DNA of 64,000 nucleotides from Gnetum montanum (taxonomy: Eukaryota > Streptophyta > Gnetopsida > Gnetales > Gnetaceae), in the NCBI GenBank assembly GCA_015680685.1, contig MNCI01002704.1:343136-407135 (forward strand), in the 5' to 3' direction. Positions 1 through 12,640 of the stretch are shown piece after piece. Below the pieces are notes generated by a model. The model was not told where the DNA came from and did no database searches. It saw only the letters and a list, made by a program, of their open reading frames with translations. A program made the position numbers and the translations under genes. Position 1 is the stretch's first letter. Each line of letters begins with the position of its first letter.

Positions 1-269
1 ATGAGTAAAAGAAAAGCTGGTTATAAGGCATGGGATGAAAACATTAAGATGAACTTCACTTATGGAGATTCTTCCTAATCTTTGCAAGATTAGGGAATGA
101 GTAAGGTCTATTCTACACAAGCTTATATTAACCATCACTAATGATGTTAAAAGTTATTTGAACCCATAACACATCCCATTAGTTACCATTTTCATTGTTG
201 GATTTCTTAGATTGTTGAATTTCATGGCTGGGAGCTTCTTCTTAAAGCTTCACTTTAGGCCCCTACTCT

Positions 270-880
270 ATGTTCACATTGTTGATAGCTAGGGAAACCA
301 CATTAGCACCATCAATGATGATTTCAAATCCTTCATATGGAAGGTGAATTTCATGGTAAATGGAAGAGGACATAGCCCATAATTAAGCCAACCATGGTCT
401 TTCTAGGATAAGGTTGAGCCCTGGTATCTCCTTCATCACCAAGAAATTGACAATTATGGGGAATTACTCTCTTGCCACAAGGTTTGAGCAGATAGATCCC
501 TTGACAAAAACCCTTGATCCATTGAAGGATTTGAGAGATATGATTGATGTAAGCTATATTTTCTTAGTTAGGCCCAAGAACTCAATGATGGTGCATGGGA
601 TGATATTTTCTATGGCTTCATTCATCAACATGCACCTAATGCACTTTAAATTGCTCTACCAGTATGGTTATGAACAAAGGAGCCATAGTTACTTCATAAT
701 TTTCGGGATTAACCTTGATTTCACTATCATGAAATACAAGGGACATTAGCTTCTCCTCCCTTTGTGAGGGAGAAACCATCACTACATGGATGGATTCCTC
801 CTTAGTAGAGATTTCCTCACTAACGAGGATGGAAGTCAACATTTTGACTAGCGCCTCATGGTATGTGGTAGAATTCATGA
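270..880 (-). pseudogene. gypsy aspartic protease remnant (E1)
   Basis: On the minus strand, positions 421 to 389 read GLNLILERPWL, matching the conserved retropepsin C-terminal signature (ILGRPWL in relatives). Upstream, near 690 to 640, PLFITILVEQF is followed by VHVDE, the expected place of the catalytic Asp. The normal D-T/S-G triad is not preserved. The domain is spread over two frames with several stops, so no active enzyme is possible. The protease would have cut a gag-pol polyprotein in cytoplasmic particles. The identification rests on motif order and family knowledge. Confidence 0.65.
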
Positions 881-1589
881 TTAGGACATATAAGCTTAGA
901 GTTGTATTCCTCTAATTGAGGGATTACCTGACTTAGTCCATTACACAAAAGAAGCTTTTATGGGCTTGTCACCCCAGTTGGGCTTTACTTCCTTCATGCA
1001 TCACAAAATGTGAACTTCAGCCTTAGGCAATGCTTGTTGAGGCTTTTCCTTATTCTTCTGGCTAAGGATTTCGATGTCCTGTTATGGCTTTTTGGTTGGA
1101 ATGGGTTGAGTAGAGGAGGTCATGGATATAGCCAAAAGGGGAGTGGGCTTCGATGAGCCCAATTCCTTTCATGCTTTTGTCTACTTGTTACCCTTGTTTT
1201 TGTGCTTTTGCTTATGCATCTTCCTTTACTTGGTTGATATTTTCTAGTTGTCAACCATCAGTCATGATGAAAAGGCAGTAACATTAGCCACCATAGGAGG
1301 TTGTTGTGTAGTTGGTTGGGCTACAAATAGTTGGGCTATTTTAGGCCAAGGTACCCTGATGAAAAAATATTCCCTCAGAGGTACTCATGATGGTACTCTT
1401 ATGAAAAATGGGAATCTTAAGCTAGTAGAAGTTGAAGAAGCCCTTTCATTACAAGGGGGTACTCGGATCATGAATGATTCTCTTGAGGATCTTTGATCAT
1501 CATTAATGTTAAATGTTGAAATCACATAAGGGTTATCATTAGCATTCAATGGGTTTTTGTATACCTCCATTGACTAATTTTATGGCTAG

Positions 1590-2620
1590 ATTGAGTTGGA
1601 AGCATCTAAGACTAGCTTCCCCTTATCTATCATTCTTTGTAGGTCATACTTTAGCATGAGGTAGAAGTCTATGTCATGACTAAGTAGCTAGTGATAATGG
1701 TAGAAGTGATCTAGTTTAAAGCACCTATGTAGTTGTGGGTCATCCTTTGTTACTCATGTGGGATCTTTGGCTATTTTATAGAGCCTAGTCTTCTTTCAGG
1801 AAGCTTCAAACATATACTTGTATTGAATACGTCCACTTTTCAAAAGTTGGTCTAACAACTTTGATGGTTTTAATGGTAGCGTAGTGTATTTGGACTTGTC
1901 CTTCCTTTTGAAGTTAGATATAGTTGTTGTCGATGCAGTGGTCCTAGAGGTTGATGGCTAGTTATTATAGTTATTAGTGGGGACCTTAGGTGGGTTGGCC
2001 CATGGCCCCTAGTTTGTGATCTTTGCTTCTTTGGTCACAATTGCTACAGTTGTGTTGTTTTGTTTGTTCTTCTTTTTATCTCTTCATGTATGTTGATTTT
2101 TATATGCTATGTAGGTAAGATCATAACTAGCCTTCGCAAAATCCTCTGTATTCTTTGTTTGAAAAAACACTTGGCTAAGGGATTGAGAGTCAAGATAGTA
2201 AATCTTAGACTTGATAAATTTGTTTACTACCCCCTTGAATATGGCTAAAAGATGGGCTTCAGTGATAGGTTATGGTATTTCATGTAATATTCCATTCCAC
2301 CATTGAATGAACTTTTGTACAAGCTCTAGGGATCCCTACTTGACCTTTATGAGTTGATCAGGCATGGCATTGAGCTTCAAGTTGTACTTGAAGTAGTTAA
2401 CAAATTGGGCTATCAAGTCTTCTAGAGAGGATATGGATCCTCTAGGTAGTATGTGGTACCAATCAAGTGCTTTCCCAATCAAGGACATGAGGAAAATCTT
2501 CATGATGGTATGAAGCCATGGCTATTAGAGTAAGGATTCGAATCTAAAGGTTATAAGGTGAGCATTAGGATCACATTCTTCATTATATTTTCCAAACTAG
2601 AGGATAAGAACACCAAGATG
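1590..2620 (-). pseudogene. gypsy gag remnant (E1)
   Basis: Minus-strand translation of 2460 to 2340 gives LPRGSISSLEDLIAQFVNYF and continues, the typical capsid segment of plant gypsy gag (a W/Y-x-L...I.S...L...F pattern). Around 1790 to 1600 another stretch reads LDHFYHYH, then SHDIDFYLMLKYDLQRMID, which resembles the linker after the nucleocapsid in plant gag proteins (a histidine pair, then ...LK..I..LI..G.L). Stops and frame changes separate the pieces. Gag is the structural protein of the particle. Its position upstream of the protease supports one element. Confidence 0.65.
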
Positions 2621-4152
2621 AAGTATTAAGGATGGGACCATAGGACTAATGGGATCATCCTTGTAGAAATCCATAATCTTGACACTTTGGAAAGTAGAGA
2701 CTTTGAGCCTCTTTAACTCCTCCATCAAGTCCTAGATCATTTGGAAGGCCTGATCTAGGCCCTATTTGCTATGGGGTTTGTACATATGCTTGTGGCATCT
2801 GTTGTGAGGCCTATGGCCTTGCTATGGATTGTAGGATGGAAGAAAGAGGTGATTTCATGGTCATAGTTTGTGGACCAAATAAGGAAAAGGATGTTTATAC
2901 TACTACCTGAAGAAAAAATGACATAAAGGGGGTGTGTGTCCCCTAAGTTGCTTGGGATCTCATGATGGACCCCACATGAATGGTAAGTTGGTTTATGATG
3001 GTGAAAACCATCGTTGATGGTTGTACAAATTAGAGCTATATGGCAAAAGGCATTGATAAGTTATAGGTTGTTAAGTGTGGCATCAATTAAGTTTGATGTA
3101 TGGCTATGACTAGTGTAGGATCAACCATGGTAGGATAGGAGGGAGTGGAAGATGGTGGCACCATGCCCATGGAGAAAACAAAGGCATGAGGGGAAGGCTT
3201 CATGGCCTTGTGGGTTGCTTATTGGACTAATCTCCCCATGATGTTGTTAGTCTTAGATTCTACCCTAAATTCATCCTCCTTTGCCTATTGTTCCTCTAAG
3301 GTATTTTTATCCTCTTTCTCCTCCATCTTAATCAATTAGGCTCATATACTGGCATAGATATTTATTAGAGGTATTTGGTCATACGGGGAAGGGATGTACT
3401 CATTACCATTATGGTGCATGAGTTCGAACTCACTTTTGGCTTCTACCTCTAAACATGGAATTAGCATGTTAGGCTATATTTTAGTACAAATGAAGTTATA
3501 TTTTATGGCTAAAAAATTAGGAATTTTCCAACTAACCCTCAAAGACTACCTACATTCAATCATAGTAGGATCTTTGGGGTCATAGACCCTCATGTCTTGT
3601 TGGATAGGACCTTTGCTAGTGAAGGTGATGGACAACTTAGTAGATTGTTGGAAAGACATTGTTGTAGTGCTAAAAATAGCTTAAAACATGCTAGAAAAGG
3701 TAAAAATAGAGGTAAATTTCAACAAGTGGAATTCAAAAATGATCAAAGGACACAAAAACAACTAAAAATAAAACACTTTCTATTATTAGTAAGTAGGGGT
3801 AACGAGGGTTTACCCATTTACCAAAAATAGAAAGCTAAAAATGTTGTTGTTAAGCCTCACCCATGCTAGCCTTCCAACTACCTCTATGCTAGATATGGCA
3901 AGGGGAAAAAAAGGGAGATGAGATAATGGAAATCCCACACCTTCTAATCCAATGTTAATGGGGGGAAAGGCTAAAATGAAAAGTGGAAAGTTAGTGTTTT
4001 TCCACCAAAACTAGTCTTAGTAGGCTACCAAATTTCTCAGCTTAGAAAGCTATGAGGAAAATAACTTCTAAAAGTTTGATGGTTTCCAAAAGGGTCTTTA
4101 TAAACTAGAAAAAAGAAATTAGTAAGCAAAAAGGGAAAGGAGAGGAAAGGTT

Positions 4153-4400
4153 TCAACATTGGCCTTAGGCTGAACAATTTACAGCAACTACTATGAAAAG
4201 TCACCACCCAACCACTTATAACCTCCACGCTATAGTTTTGGTCACAAGGGAGAAGAGGCAATGTTGATTCTCTAAAGGTTTTTATGCAATGCTAATGTTG
4301 GCCTTGAAATTCACAATAACTACTATGAAAATCTTAAAAATCCAAACACCTACAACTTCCACAGTAGGTTTTGATTGGAGGGGGGATGGTTTGCAGTGTT
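4153..4400. repeat. diverged tandem duplication, two units of about 147 bp
   Basis: The segment beginning AACATTGGCCTTAGGCTGAA (about 4155) and the one beginning AATGTTGGCCTTGAAATTCA (about 4303) share long matches, including ACTACTATGAAAA and the pattern CAAC..CTTATAACCTCCAC versus CACCTACAACTTCCAC. The copies are old. No gene was recognised in either. Confidence 0.45.
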
Positions 4401-4874
4401 GGGTTTTACATGTTTCAAAAGTTTTAATGTAAAAATTGTAGTATTTTTGCAACAAAAGGTAATGTTGGCAATAAGGCAAATTGATTTAGATGTAGAGATT
4501 GGACAAATGCCCTCCTTCTAGTGCTAAGAAAACTATTTCGATTGGAAAAATTGATAAATCTATCATAGTAGCCTCAACCCCAAATTCCCAAGGCCTTCAA
4601 AAAAATGGAATTTAGGATGTCCTAAATAGTTCAACAAATCAACCAAGGACTTTGGAGAGTGAAAAATCAATTATGTGAATAATAATAAAAAATTACATAT
4701 CTATAAAGGGAAAAAAATTTGCAAAGTGCACATAAAACATAAAACTTTAAAACTTTATTAAAATAATAAAGGAAAATTTCTAGAAATATGTATAAGAAAT
4801 GCCTATGAGAGAACAAAGGATGGTTTGTTGAGGTAGGAGTTCAAGATCCATTCAAGCCAATGTCATCTACTCCA

Positions 4875-4890
4875 CGTTCTAGATACCAAT
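4875..4890 (-). other. possible primer-binding site, tRNA-Met type (E1)
   Basis: The minus strand reads TTGGTATCTAGAACG, close to the plant initiator tRNA-Met primer site TGGTATCAGAGC with a one-base insertion. A minus-strand TATA-like sequence lies about 380 bp upstream (5264-5276), as expected for a 5' LTR promoter. LTR ends could not be placed, so this is tentative. Confidence 0.3.
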
Positions 4891-5263
4891 CCACTTCTAA
4901 TGCATTCAAATCTCCTCTATTGGAAATTGTAGATCTACAATTTGGATCACTACTGGGGGGTGAGAGAAGTGGGAAATCTAACTGCCAAAGTGCTTCATGC
5001 TAGGGTTTGGAAATCCTAGGAATGCAACTTTGGCACCAAAAATCCACAAGTCTTAGGGGGGTTGTAAAGAAGGCTTGCATGGTTACAATACTTACACACT
5101 AGGGTTCAAGAGAATGCAAGTGTGGGAACTTGCGAGAACTCTTAAGTGCTTGAAAATTCCCAAGTGTAGAACTATGAAAGTGTGTATATGCTGAAAGTTG
5201 TTGAACTAAGGCCAATAGTATCAAATTGCCAAAAGTTTAGAACCTCTAAATGGTCTTTGAAAC

Positions 5264-5276
5264 TAGTTTTTATAGG
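5264..5276 (-). promoter_or_regulatory. TATA-like sequence of a possible E1 5' LTR
   Basis: Minus strand reads CCTATAAAAACTAG. Its distance from the putative primer site fits an LTR promoter, but no second LTR copy is in the window to confirm it. Confidence 0.25.
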
Positions 5277-5949
5277 CTTTAGGTCATGAATGGGGCTATA
5301 ATTTGGTTGTACAATGGTTACAAATTAGCTATAATTTGGTTACAAATTTCTATCTCATATAGGCGAGATGGATGTCCAAATTTGGAGGGTTACCATATAT
5401 AGTAAGTGCCTTCCCCCATGACCATATCATTTACTATAAATAGTAACAGGGGACATACCTTCCATGTTAGAGATAGGTCTTTCATGTTGAGCCTTCTGCC
5501 ATCCTTGTTGGAGTGGTTGGTTAATGTTGGAGTGCATGGCATGTTGGAATCTATCTTTTGTGGCCTCCACATTAGGGGCATGTAATTTCCACACAAGGAG
5601 AAAGTTTCCAAGTTGAGGGCAAATCCCCCACTCCCCCACACTGGGGGTAGGTGAGATTCATCCTCCTATAAGTTTTTCTAGCATAGAAAAATGTATACCC
5701 TCAATAAAAATTCATCAAATTACCATTTTTGGCATTCCAAAAGGTAAATTTGACATCACCAAGACCAAATATAGATATTAAATGACTTTTTCACTTCAAT
5801 AATGAGGCTTTAACCACTTATGAGGCATTTTTTAGCTCCAAAAGTATGGAATATGTGAGATTGCTCCGCATGGATTACAACCTTCACATTTACAATGAAG
5901 TTTTGCCTTGGCTTTCATGGGGTGAAAGCTACATGATGAAAATTGGCTA

Positions 5950-6885
5950 TAACATACAAAATTTTGCAGTGTTTCAAATCTGATACACATGCCACCAATT
6001 GACTTATGCACTACTCAGATAACTTGGTCATTTCAATGATGGGAACTTAACATTATTGGACCTATAATGCCTAAGTCTTCTGCAAGGCATAACTTCATCA
6101 TCACTACAACTAAATACTTCACAAAGTGGGTTGAAGCTATTCCCCTAAGGGAAACAATGTCTCAACAACTCTATAGATTCATATTAGATAACATAGTAGC
6201 CCATTTTGGCATACCTTTGGCCATAGTTTAGTAGCCAAAAAATGCAAGCCTTTTGTTAAGACCTAGGTATTAAACATTTCTTCTTGTCAGCATACTACCC
6301 TCAAGCTAATGGATGAGCTAAAGCTAGCAATAAGGCCATCATAAACTTGCTTAAAAAGATGCTAAATAGTAGCAGACACAAGTGACATGAGCAGCTTTTC
6401 CATGCACTTCGGACCTATCAAACTACCTATCAAACGACAACTAGTATAACCCCATAAGCCTACTTTATGGATTTGAAACTATTTTACCTATTGAATTGAA
6501 AGTTCCATCATTTAGAGCAGCTCTATTGGACTTCATTAATGATGAGAAAGACAAGGAGCCACATACCATTTACTTGAATTTGGTGGAAGAGAAACAAATA
6601 CAAATGCTTTCTCACATTGAAAAATACCAAGAGAGTAAAAAACAACAACATCACCATGACTTGAATAAATAGAAGATCAAGGAAGGAAACTTGGTCCTCA
6701 AGGCTATTTGTGAGCATATAGACAAGTTCTTAGCCAACTAGGAGGGGCCTTTCTTGTTCATCAAGGCCTATGGCAATAGAGCCTTCAAAGTGGAAGACAT
6801 GGATGGAATTGAATTGGCTAATTCGATCAACCATTCCTATCTAAATCCTTATTACATTGTATTCTTCTTTTTAGGTACAAGCTAA
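5950..6885 (+). pseudogene. Ty3/gypsy integrase remnant, plus strand
   Basis: From 6061 the plus strand encodes MPKSSARHNFIITTTKYFTK followed by WVEAIPLRETM and DNIVAHFGIPLAIV. This is the catalytic-core start of gypsy integrases (family consensus D.F.KWVEAIPL); the first catalytic Asp position reads TTTKYFTKW, so that residue is lost. A shifted frame continues with HFFLSAYYPQANG, the second conserved block. C-terminal integrase-like text runs to about 6880. The frame changes several times. It points opposite to E1, so it is a separate element whose 5' portion is missing here. Confidence 0.75.
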
Positions 6886-9715
6886 AAATTAACATCAACA
6901 ACCTTTAGAACCTATAACAAGCAATCTTGCATGATCTCTACTTATCTCTTTCTCTATCTCTCCATTGCACATTGCATAGATCTCTCCATGTTGCCTTAAA
7001 AGTGACCTATGATAACTTGGTTTGATAGATGTTTCATGTGTCCCTATGCATTATCATGTAACAACATGTTTTCTTTATTTTTTTTCTTGTCATCTTGGAG
7101 TTGTGCTTATAGGATGAAGTCTAGAGAATGTTGCAAAGTTACAACTCATCACGACATCAAGTTACCACATGACCTCGATGCATAAGATTTGGTGAGCTTA
7201 TCCTACTATACCAAGAGTGCTTGTTTCACATCATCTTCCATTATCCTCCCTTGAGCCCAACCCCATAGTCTAATTATAACCTTTGTTATCCTAAATGACA
7301 ATGATGACCTATGTTTGACACTCATGCATTAGGGCCATGTAACATTTCCTTCATCATGCTTCACCATCAAGTCTATTGGAAGTAACACATCTCATTCAAT
7401 GGGAAAACCAAATCAAACTTAGCCTTGGTGATGAAACCTAATGAAGTTTTCACCTCAAAAAAATTAAAAAAGGAAATTGCTAAGAAGTTGATAGGCAAAT
7501 GAAGATCAAAAGACAAATCATTAGCTCCAAAAAAGCAAAAGGAAGAAGCCTAATGATCAAAGAATAATTGGAGCAAAGGGTGGTTCTTCAAAAGCATTAC
7601 TGAGTGAACAATACTTTGAAGCATGAAGTGTGAAGACCTCATCGATCATTTAGCATGTCATTACCATAATTATAACCATGATGTCAACATGAGAAACTCA
7701 TTGTTAGCTCCTGTGACCATCTCCTCATGACCAAATATAGTCTTTAACCTCTATCATCTTGTCATAACCTTATCTCATCATCATAAGCACTCTTTCACAT
7801 GGTTCAATAGCTATAGAATCAAGTGTAGAGAGGAAGTGTTGATGATGGACTTGCAATGGTGTTTTGTATTCTTTGTCGATCTCTTTCAAGTCAATCATCC
7901 AAACATCAATAAAGAGGGTATAATGAAACACCACTAAAGAAATTCATGTTGCAACATCTTGGGCATTCTATTGTTCATCATCAAACCTGAAGTTAGAATT
8001 TCATTGTAAAATTGTAAGGTTTGTAGTCCATAAGCTACAACCTCACATACTTGAACTTTAGGGATGAAAAATGTCTCATAAGTTATTATAGCTTTATTTC
8101 CCAAGTGGAAAATGTCATGTCATGTCTATATTTGGACTTGTAAAGGCTAAAAATGCCTTGGGGATTGCAAAATTTGATGTTTTCATAGGTTTTATCTTAA
8201 CCATAGCCACAACTACATTGGAACCATGTACACCCAGCATTGGAAGTGTTGGGTTTTCATTTTCCTAGCAATGGCCAATGTAGTTTCCATAACTCTCAAC
8301 ATGGTTCCACAAACTACCATGAATGACATAAGACTAGCATAATCTCAGCAATGTCAGTGTAGCTATCCAAGGCTAACATAGTTATGTGAAGCCAACATAG
8401 TCTTTAAAAATCTATTTACTATTTATGGTATCCAACATAGTTTTGATGGCTTGGGTGCATCAAAATTTATCAAAAATGGGCAACTATGCTAGGAATGATG
8501 GCCTACCACACTTGTAAATTACATCAATCTACCAAGAATCATAGCAAAAATTTGTAGCCAAAAACCAACAACCATGTGACCTATAAAAGAAAATTTTGAA
8601 CATATTGAATAGGTTCTATCAAAAATTCTTGGTTTGGCAAAAGTTCTTAGCTTCCACAATTTTCACAACCTTTGCAACCTTGAGCACTTGAGACCTCTAG
8701 CATTTTGTAAGAATTTTAAAGAAAATTTGCAACTACTAGGCATTAGAGACTCTCAGCGTAGTTCCATAGCACCAAAAAGTCAAGTACATCATTTACCCCT
8801 CTTGTCACCAACACTACAGATCCAAGTTGAAAACCACCAAGGAGTTTTCATGATTGAAGTTGAGAAGTACATGAATCATGGGGTTGACTGTAGAACCTAA
8901 CCTACTATCTTCAACAAGCTTCAAGCTTCATTCGAACCACTTCATGTGCATTTGGGCACATAATTTGTAGACATTTTGAACTCTTTATTTTTAATATTTT
9001 ATTATTATAATAAATCTTATAGTTCATTTTTTGTGAAAATTTATTTATGATTCATTTCTATGCATTTAATTAAAGTGGATATGCAATTTTCACTTAAATT
9101 ATTTACACTCATTTACACTTCCTAAGTCACTCAGTGATCAACAAGATCATCTAGGATGCCTTGAATCTTCTTTCTCAAAGGCCTTTGGGATTTAGGGATA
9201 AACTATTTCACCTGGAATTTTCGATTTTGCAACAACCAAAATTTTTAGACATTAGAACAAGTTTTTAGGCTTGTTAATAGATTAAAAGGTAGATTAAAAG
9301 GTGGGACTTCTACTACTCTTTAAGAAAAAAAAAGAAAAAATAACTTGAGCAGAAATAATTTCTTCCAAATAAAAAATATCTTATCAAGTTTAAAAATACT
9401 TAAAATTAAAAAATATTGATATATTTTAATGTATTTTTCCCAATCATCTAGGTCATCCAATTGTTTCAAGTTATTTCTAAAGCTAAGTCAAGAACTTTTC
9501 ATAATTTTTAATCATTAATTTTAGGTTTAAATTTAAAAACAAGGTTTCTTAATGAGGTGGTCTACTACCATAAGATCTAGTTTTTAACTATTCCTCTACC
9601 TTCAAATCTATTGCACCAAAAGATTGAAAGTGAAAGCTTAGAATTATAACTTCAAACTGCTTTATTTCATTGCATGATCTACAATAGCTCTAACATTGAA
9701 AATACTTAGGCATTT
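6886..9715. other. repeat-like non-coding stretch, no gene recognised
   Basis: This should hold the 3' region and LTR of the integrase element just upstream, but I could not place LTR ends. There is a good plus-strand TATA-like sequence at 8581-8593 (ACCTATAAAAGAA), and an AT-rich zone at about 8960-9130. An 88-codon reading frame at 8634-8900 is not recognisable and I do not call it a gene. Confidence 0.4.
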
Positions 9716-10583
9716 TGATGAGCAGTGAGGTACCCCTATGCCCAACCATACAAATCATAGGCATTCATGTGTGATCTGGTTGAATTCTACAAACTATAAT
9801 TACTAAGTACGCTAGAGCTAAATAATGCATGTGTGTTGTCTGTTTGTTGTCTTCCTAGTCCCACTTGTGGAATTCAATTATATGATTAAGTGTGACTGAG
9901 GCATAATATTTTTATTATTTTTTGTTTTATCAAATCACTTGCCTAGAACAAGAATGAAAATAAGGGTAATTAAATGCAAAGTAAATTATGGTCTAATCTA
10001 TCCTAACACAAGTAACTGTTCCCACTTCCCAGACACATCCTGAACTTTGTGTAAACACTGTTGGGTTGTCAAACGCTAACCATTTCTGAGCTACCAAGTG
10101 TCACATGTATGTTCGAAGGGATTGTGCTTGTGTATTTTAATGAGTTTCTTGATTAATAAAAATTAATTATTGCATGAATAACATTAATGAAAATTGCATG
10201 AAACCACAATATATAAATGCATAAGAAAGAAAGTCTCAAGTGCTGCAAGGATCAATCGAAGAGTTCATCTTTACTACCAACACAATGGTGTGTTCAAGTA
10301 CATCAATGTTTGAATAAAGATCCGTTCACACTTAGACCTCCTGCTACGGGCATTTGGAAAATATTCTAACTCTTAAATGGACAAATTGCAAGAGTTTCGC
10401 TACTTGACTACCAAAAATTACTCTCAATTGTGTGCCTAGGGGCTATATTTATAAACCTGGGAGTAACCTTGTAATATCAAATGTATAATATCGCATCTTG
10501 GGCCACAATATCACATACCCTATATCATGTATCCAATATCATGGCCAATCCAATATCGGAGTGTATGAAAACATGATTTATCA
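9716..10583 (-). repeat. E2 3' LTR
   Basis: About 868 bp. In element orientation it starts TGATAAATCATG next to a G-rich tract and ends GGGGTACCTCACTGCTCATCA. It holds ATATC-rich repeats (10478-10556) followed by a TATA box (minus strand, 10444-10453). Positions 9716-10114 match 18902-19301. Confidence 0.85.
10478..10556 (-). promoter_or_regulatory. E2 LTR: ATATC repeat block upstream of TATA
   Basis: At least five ATATC cores occur in about 80 bp (contexts AATATCGC, AATATCAC, ATATCATG, AATATCATGG, AATATCGG). A TATA sequence follows downstream on the minus strand. The same arrangement occurs in the E3 and E6 LTRs, which suggests a family promoter module. Confidence 0.55.
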
Positions 10584-12640
10584 TACCCCCATGAGTGAAT
10601 GAAAACTTGTCCTCAAGTACAGAAGAAGAGGAACAAGTCCTTTATTAGGAGGTGTAGAATATTTGACTGACATGTAGAGTGACACAAAGAGAACAGATAA
10701 ATACAAAAGTGCCTGAGCATACAACATTACAATTATGTACAAAATTGGGTGTTCATGACAACAAGAAAGAACACCCTCGAATCCAATGGACATCCAACCC
10801 CTCTTGACAATAGAAGAATGAGGGAGAGGCAGAAAAGATTAGTGGTCTTGAACAATCTCCTACGAGTGATATTGTTGCATCCTCCTTGGTTAAGATAGTC
10901 CCAGTTCTAGTCCATGCTCCTCACTGCAATCACAACAAAATCAAGGATTAGTATATAAAGTGTAACAAATAATGGTTGAATACCTTGTCTTGTTAGTGAT
11001 TTTATCTAGCCAAGTTATGATTGTAATAGATTAGTTATATGAAAGTGTTAGTTGGAAGACTAATGAATGGGTTAAGTATGAGAAGTGGTCCATAAAATTC
11101 AAAAAAAGCTTAATAGAAGGAATACTAGAAAAAGCGTATAAAAATTCACAATAATAAAAAGAATAATTTCACTAAAAATAGTTGTGAAGATGTGTAAAAT
11201 TGTATGGCATGGATGGGATAAATAAAAAGAATTTAATTGTAACAATGTCTAAGAATAAAGAACTTAACTTAACCAAACCAAAAGATATGCAAGTGGGTCC
11301 TCCCCAAAGTAGGCACAAGCCTTATATGCCCTTGCATAACTTCAAACCAAGGAGTCCATGGGCTTCATGGGATGATTAATGGCTATGGAAAGTTAAGTAC
11401 AAAAACCTAAAAGTAACTAACTGAGAAACCTAACACATCAAACCAGAAAATTGAATCAAAACATGAAACTGGTAATGAGGTGAGGCATGAAAAGAATAGA
11501 TGGATGATAGAGAGAATGAAATGGAGTTCCTAATTATGGTCACATGAAGTCCCTTGTGGAGTTTGTGATTAAATAACTTGGTAGGATCCATCCTCATTCC
11601 AGAGCAAAACCAACCACTTTCAGTAACTTCGCATTGACATTCTAAGGCTAGTCCATCCCCTAAGATACAAGAATGCTCCCACAAAACAACCATAATTCCA
11701 AAATGGAAAGAAAGCAGGAAGTGACAAAGGGCCTTAGTTAGAGGAGACAAGACAAGTCCCATAACCAGTGCTTGTAGCCCTTTTATTTGGTCTAAGGGGT
11801 GTGCATTGAATTCTCATTTTTTTTAATAGCAACCACACCGTGCAAAGACCCATATGTTTTTTGCATTTATTTTGTCAAAGGGATGTACTTTGAATCCTCA
11901 TTTTTTTTTATGCAAGGACTTATTTAACTTCCTATTTTGGAATGACACAAAATGGTGAGAAGCTCACGAAAACACTCCTACACATAGGAAAATAGAAAAG
12001 CACAAAGAATATTGCATCCCTTTGAAGCCACACCCTATCCTGATTCCTTCCCAATTCTAGAAACTAAACAAGTCACCAATTTATTAAAGTTGCATTAATG
12101 AAGAAGGGACTACACATTTTCAAAATAAGGAAAACCATAGAGTATGTGGATGGGTGGATGATGTGGACCCACTACCTATTACATAAAAAGAAACCATGTC
12201 CTAGTCATCAGTAATGACATTCAAAGTCAAAAATCAAACATCAACAATCAAATTACAAATGAAACATACCATCATCAAGTAGCACATTACCATTGTACCT
12301 GACACCTTATCAGAAGAAAAGAGAAGAGAAACACATCAAACACAAGAAGATATAAAAGAAAGTAAAAATTATGCAATAAATATCAAATATATTAATGATG
12401 GTGTAAAAAAAATCTTACAAAAGATCAATAACTTGAAAAAAGAAGATGTAAAACAAAGAATAGAAAAACAAAAAGCTATAAAATCAAAAATGTGTAAAAC
12501 AAAAAAGTCAAAAGATTGAGGAGCCACATAAAGTGTTAGTATGGGTGGCCATCTCCCCCACGACTAAGTTGGAAGGTGGAGATTTGAAAGATTGAGTGTG
12601 GTTGTCCATCTATTGAGGTGTCTATTAAGTTGGTTGGCTT
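10584..12640 (-). other. E2 3' non-coding region with polypurine-tract-like boxes
   Basis: Between the integrase end and the 3' LTR. It has a G-rich tract adjoining the LTR (minus strand CTCATGGGGG, 10586-10597) and a second box at 12549-12567 (minus strand CTTAGTCGTGGGGGAGATGG). A segment at about 11288-11370 (AAGTGGGTCCTCCCCAAAG and following) is shared with E6 (34005-34080) and, in opposite orientation, E3 (about 46300-46370). I see no convincing extra ORF; the 110-codon frame at 11430-11762 is not recognisable. Confidence 0.6.

Larger units (their letters stand above)
1..4893 (-). mobile_element. E1: degenerate Ty3/gypsy LTR element, runs off the left edge
   Basis: Minus-strand reading finds, in element order, a possible primer site (about 4880), gag (2620 to 1590) and protease (880 to 270). 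The reverse transcriptase would lie beyond position 1. The order and the gag and protease motifs fit a plant Ty3/gypsy element. All frames are broken by many stops, so it is long dead. It shows none of the LTR-end box shared by E2, E3 and E6, so it is a different family. The stretch between gag and primer site (2620 to 4870) holds no other recognisable domain. Confidence 0.7.

Noticed and set aside
10584-10793. An aORF in E2 like that of E3/E6
   Set aside because: Minus-strand translation of the interval before the E2 3' LTR shows none of the shared blocks.
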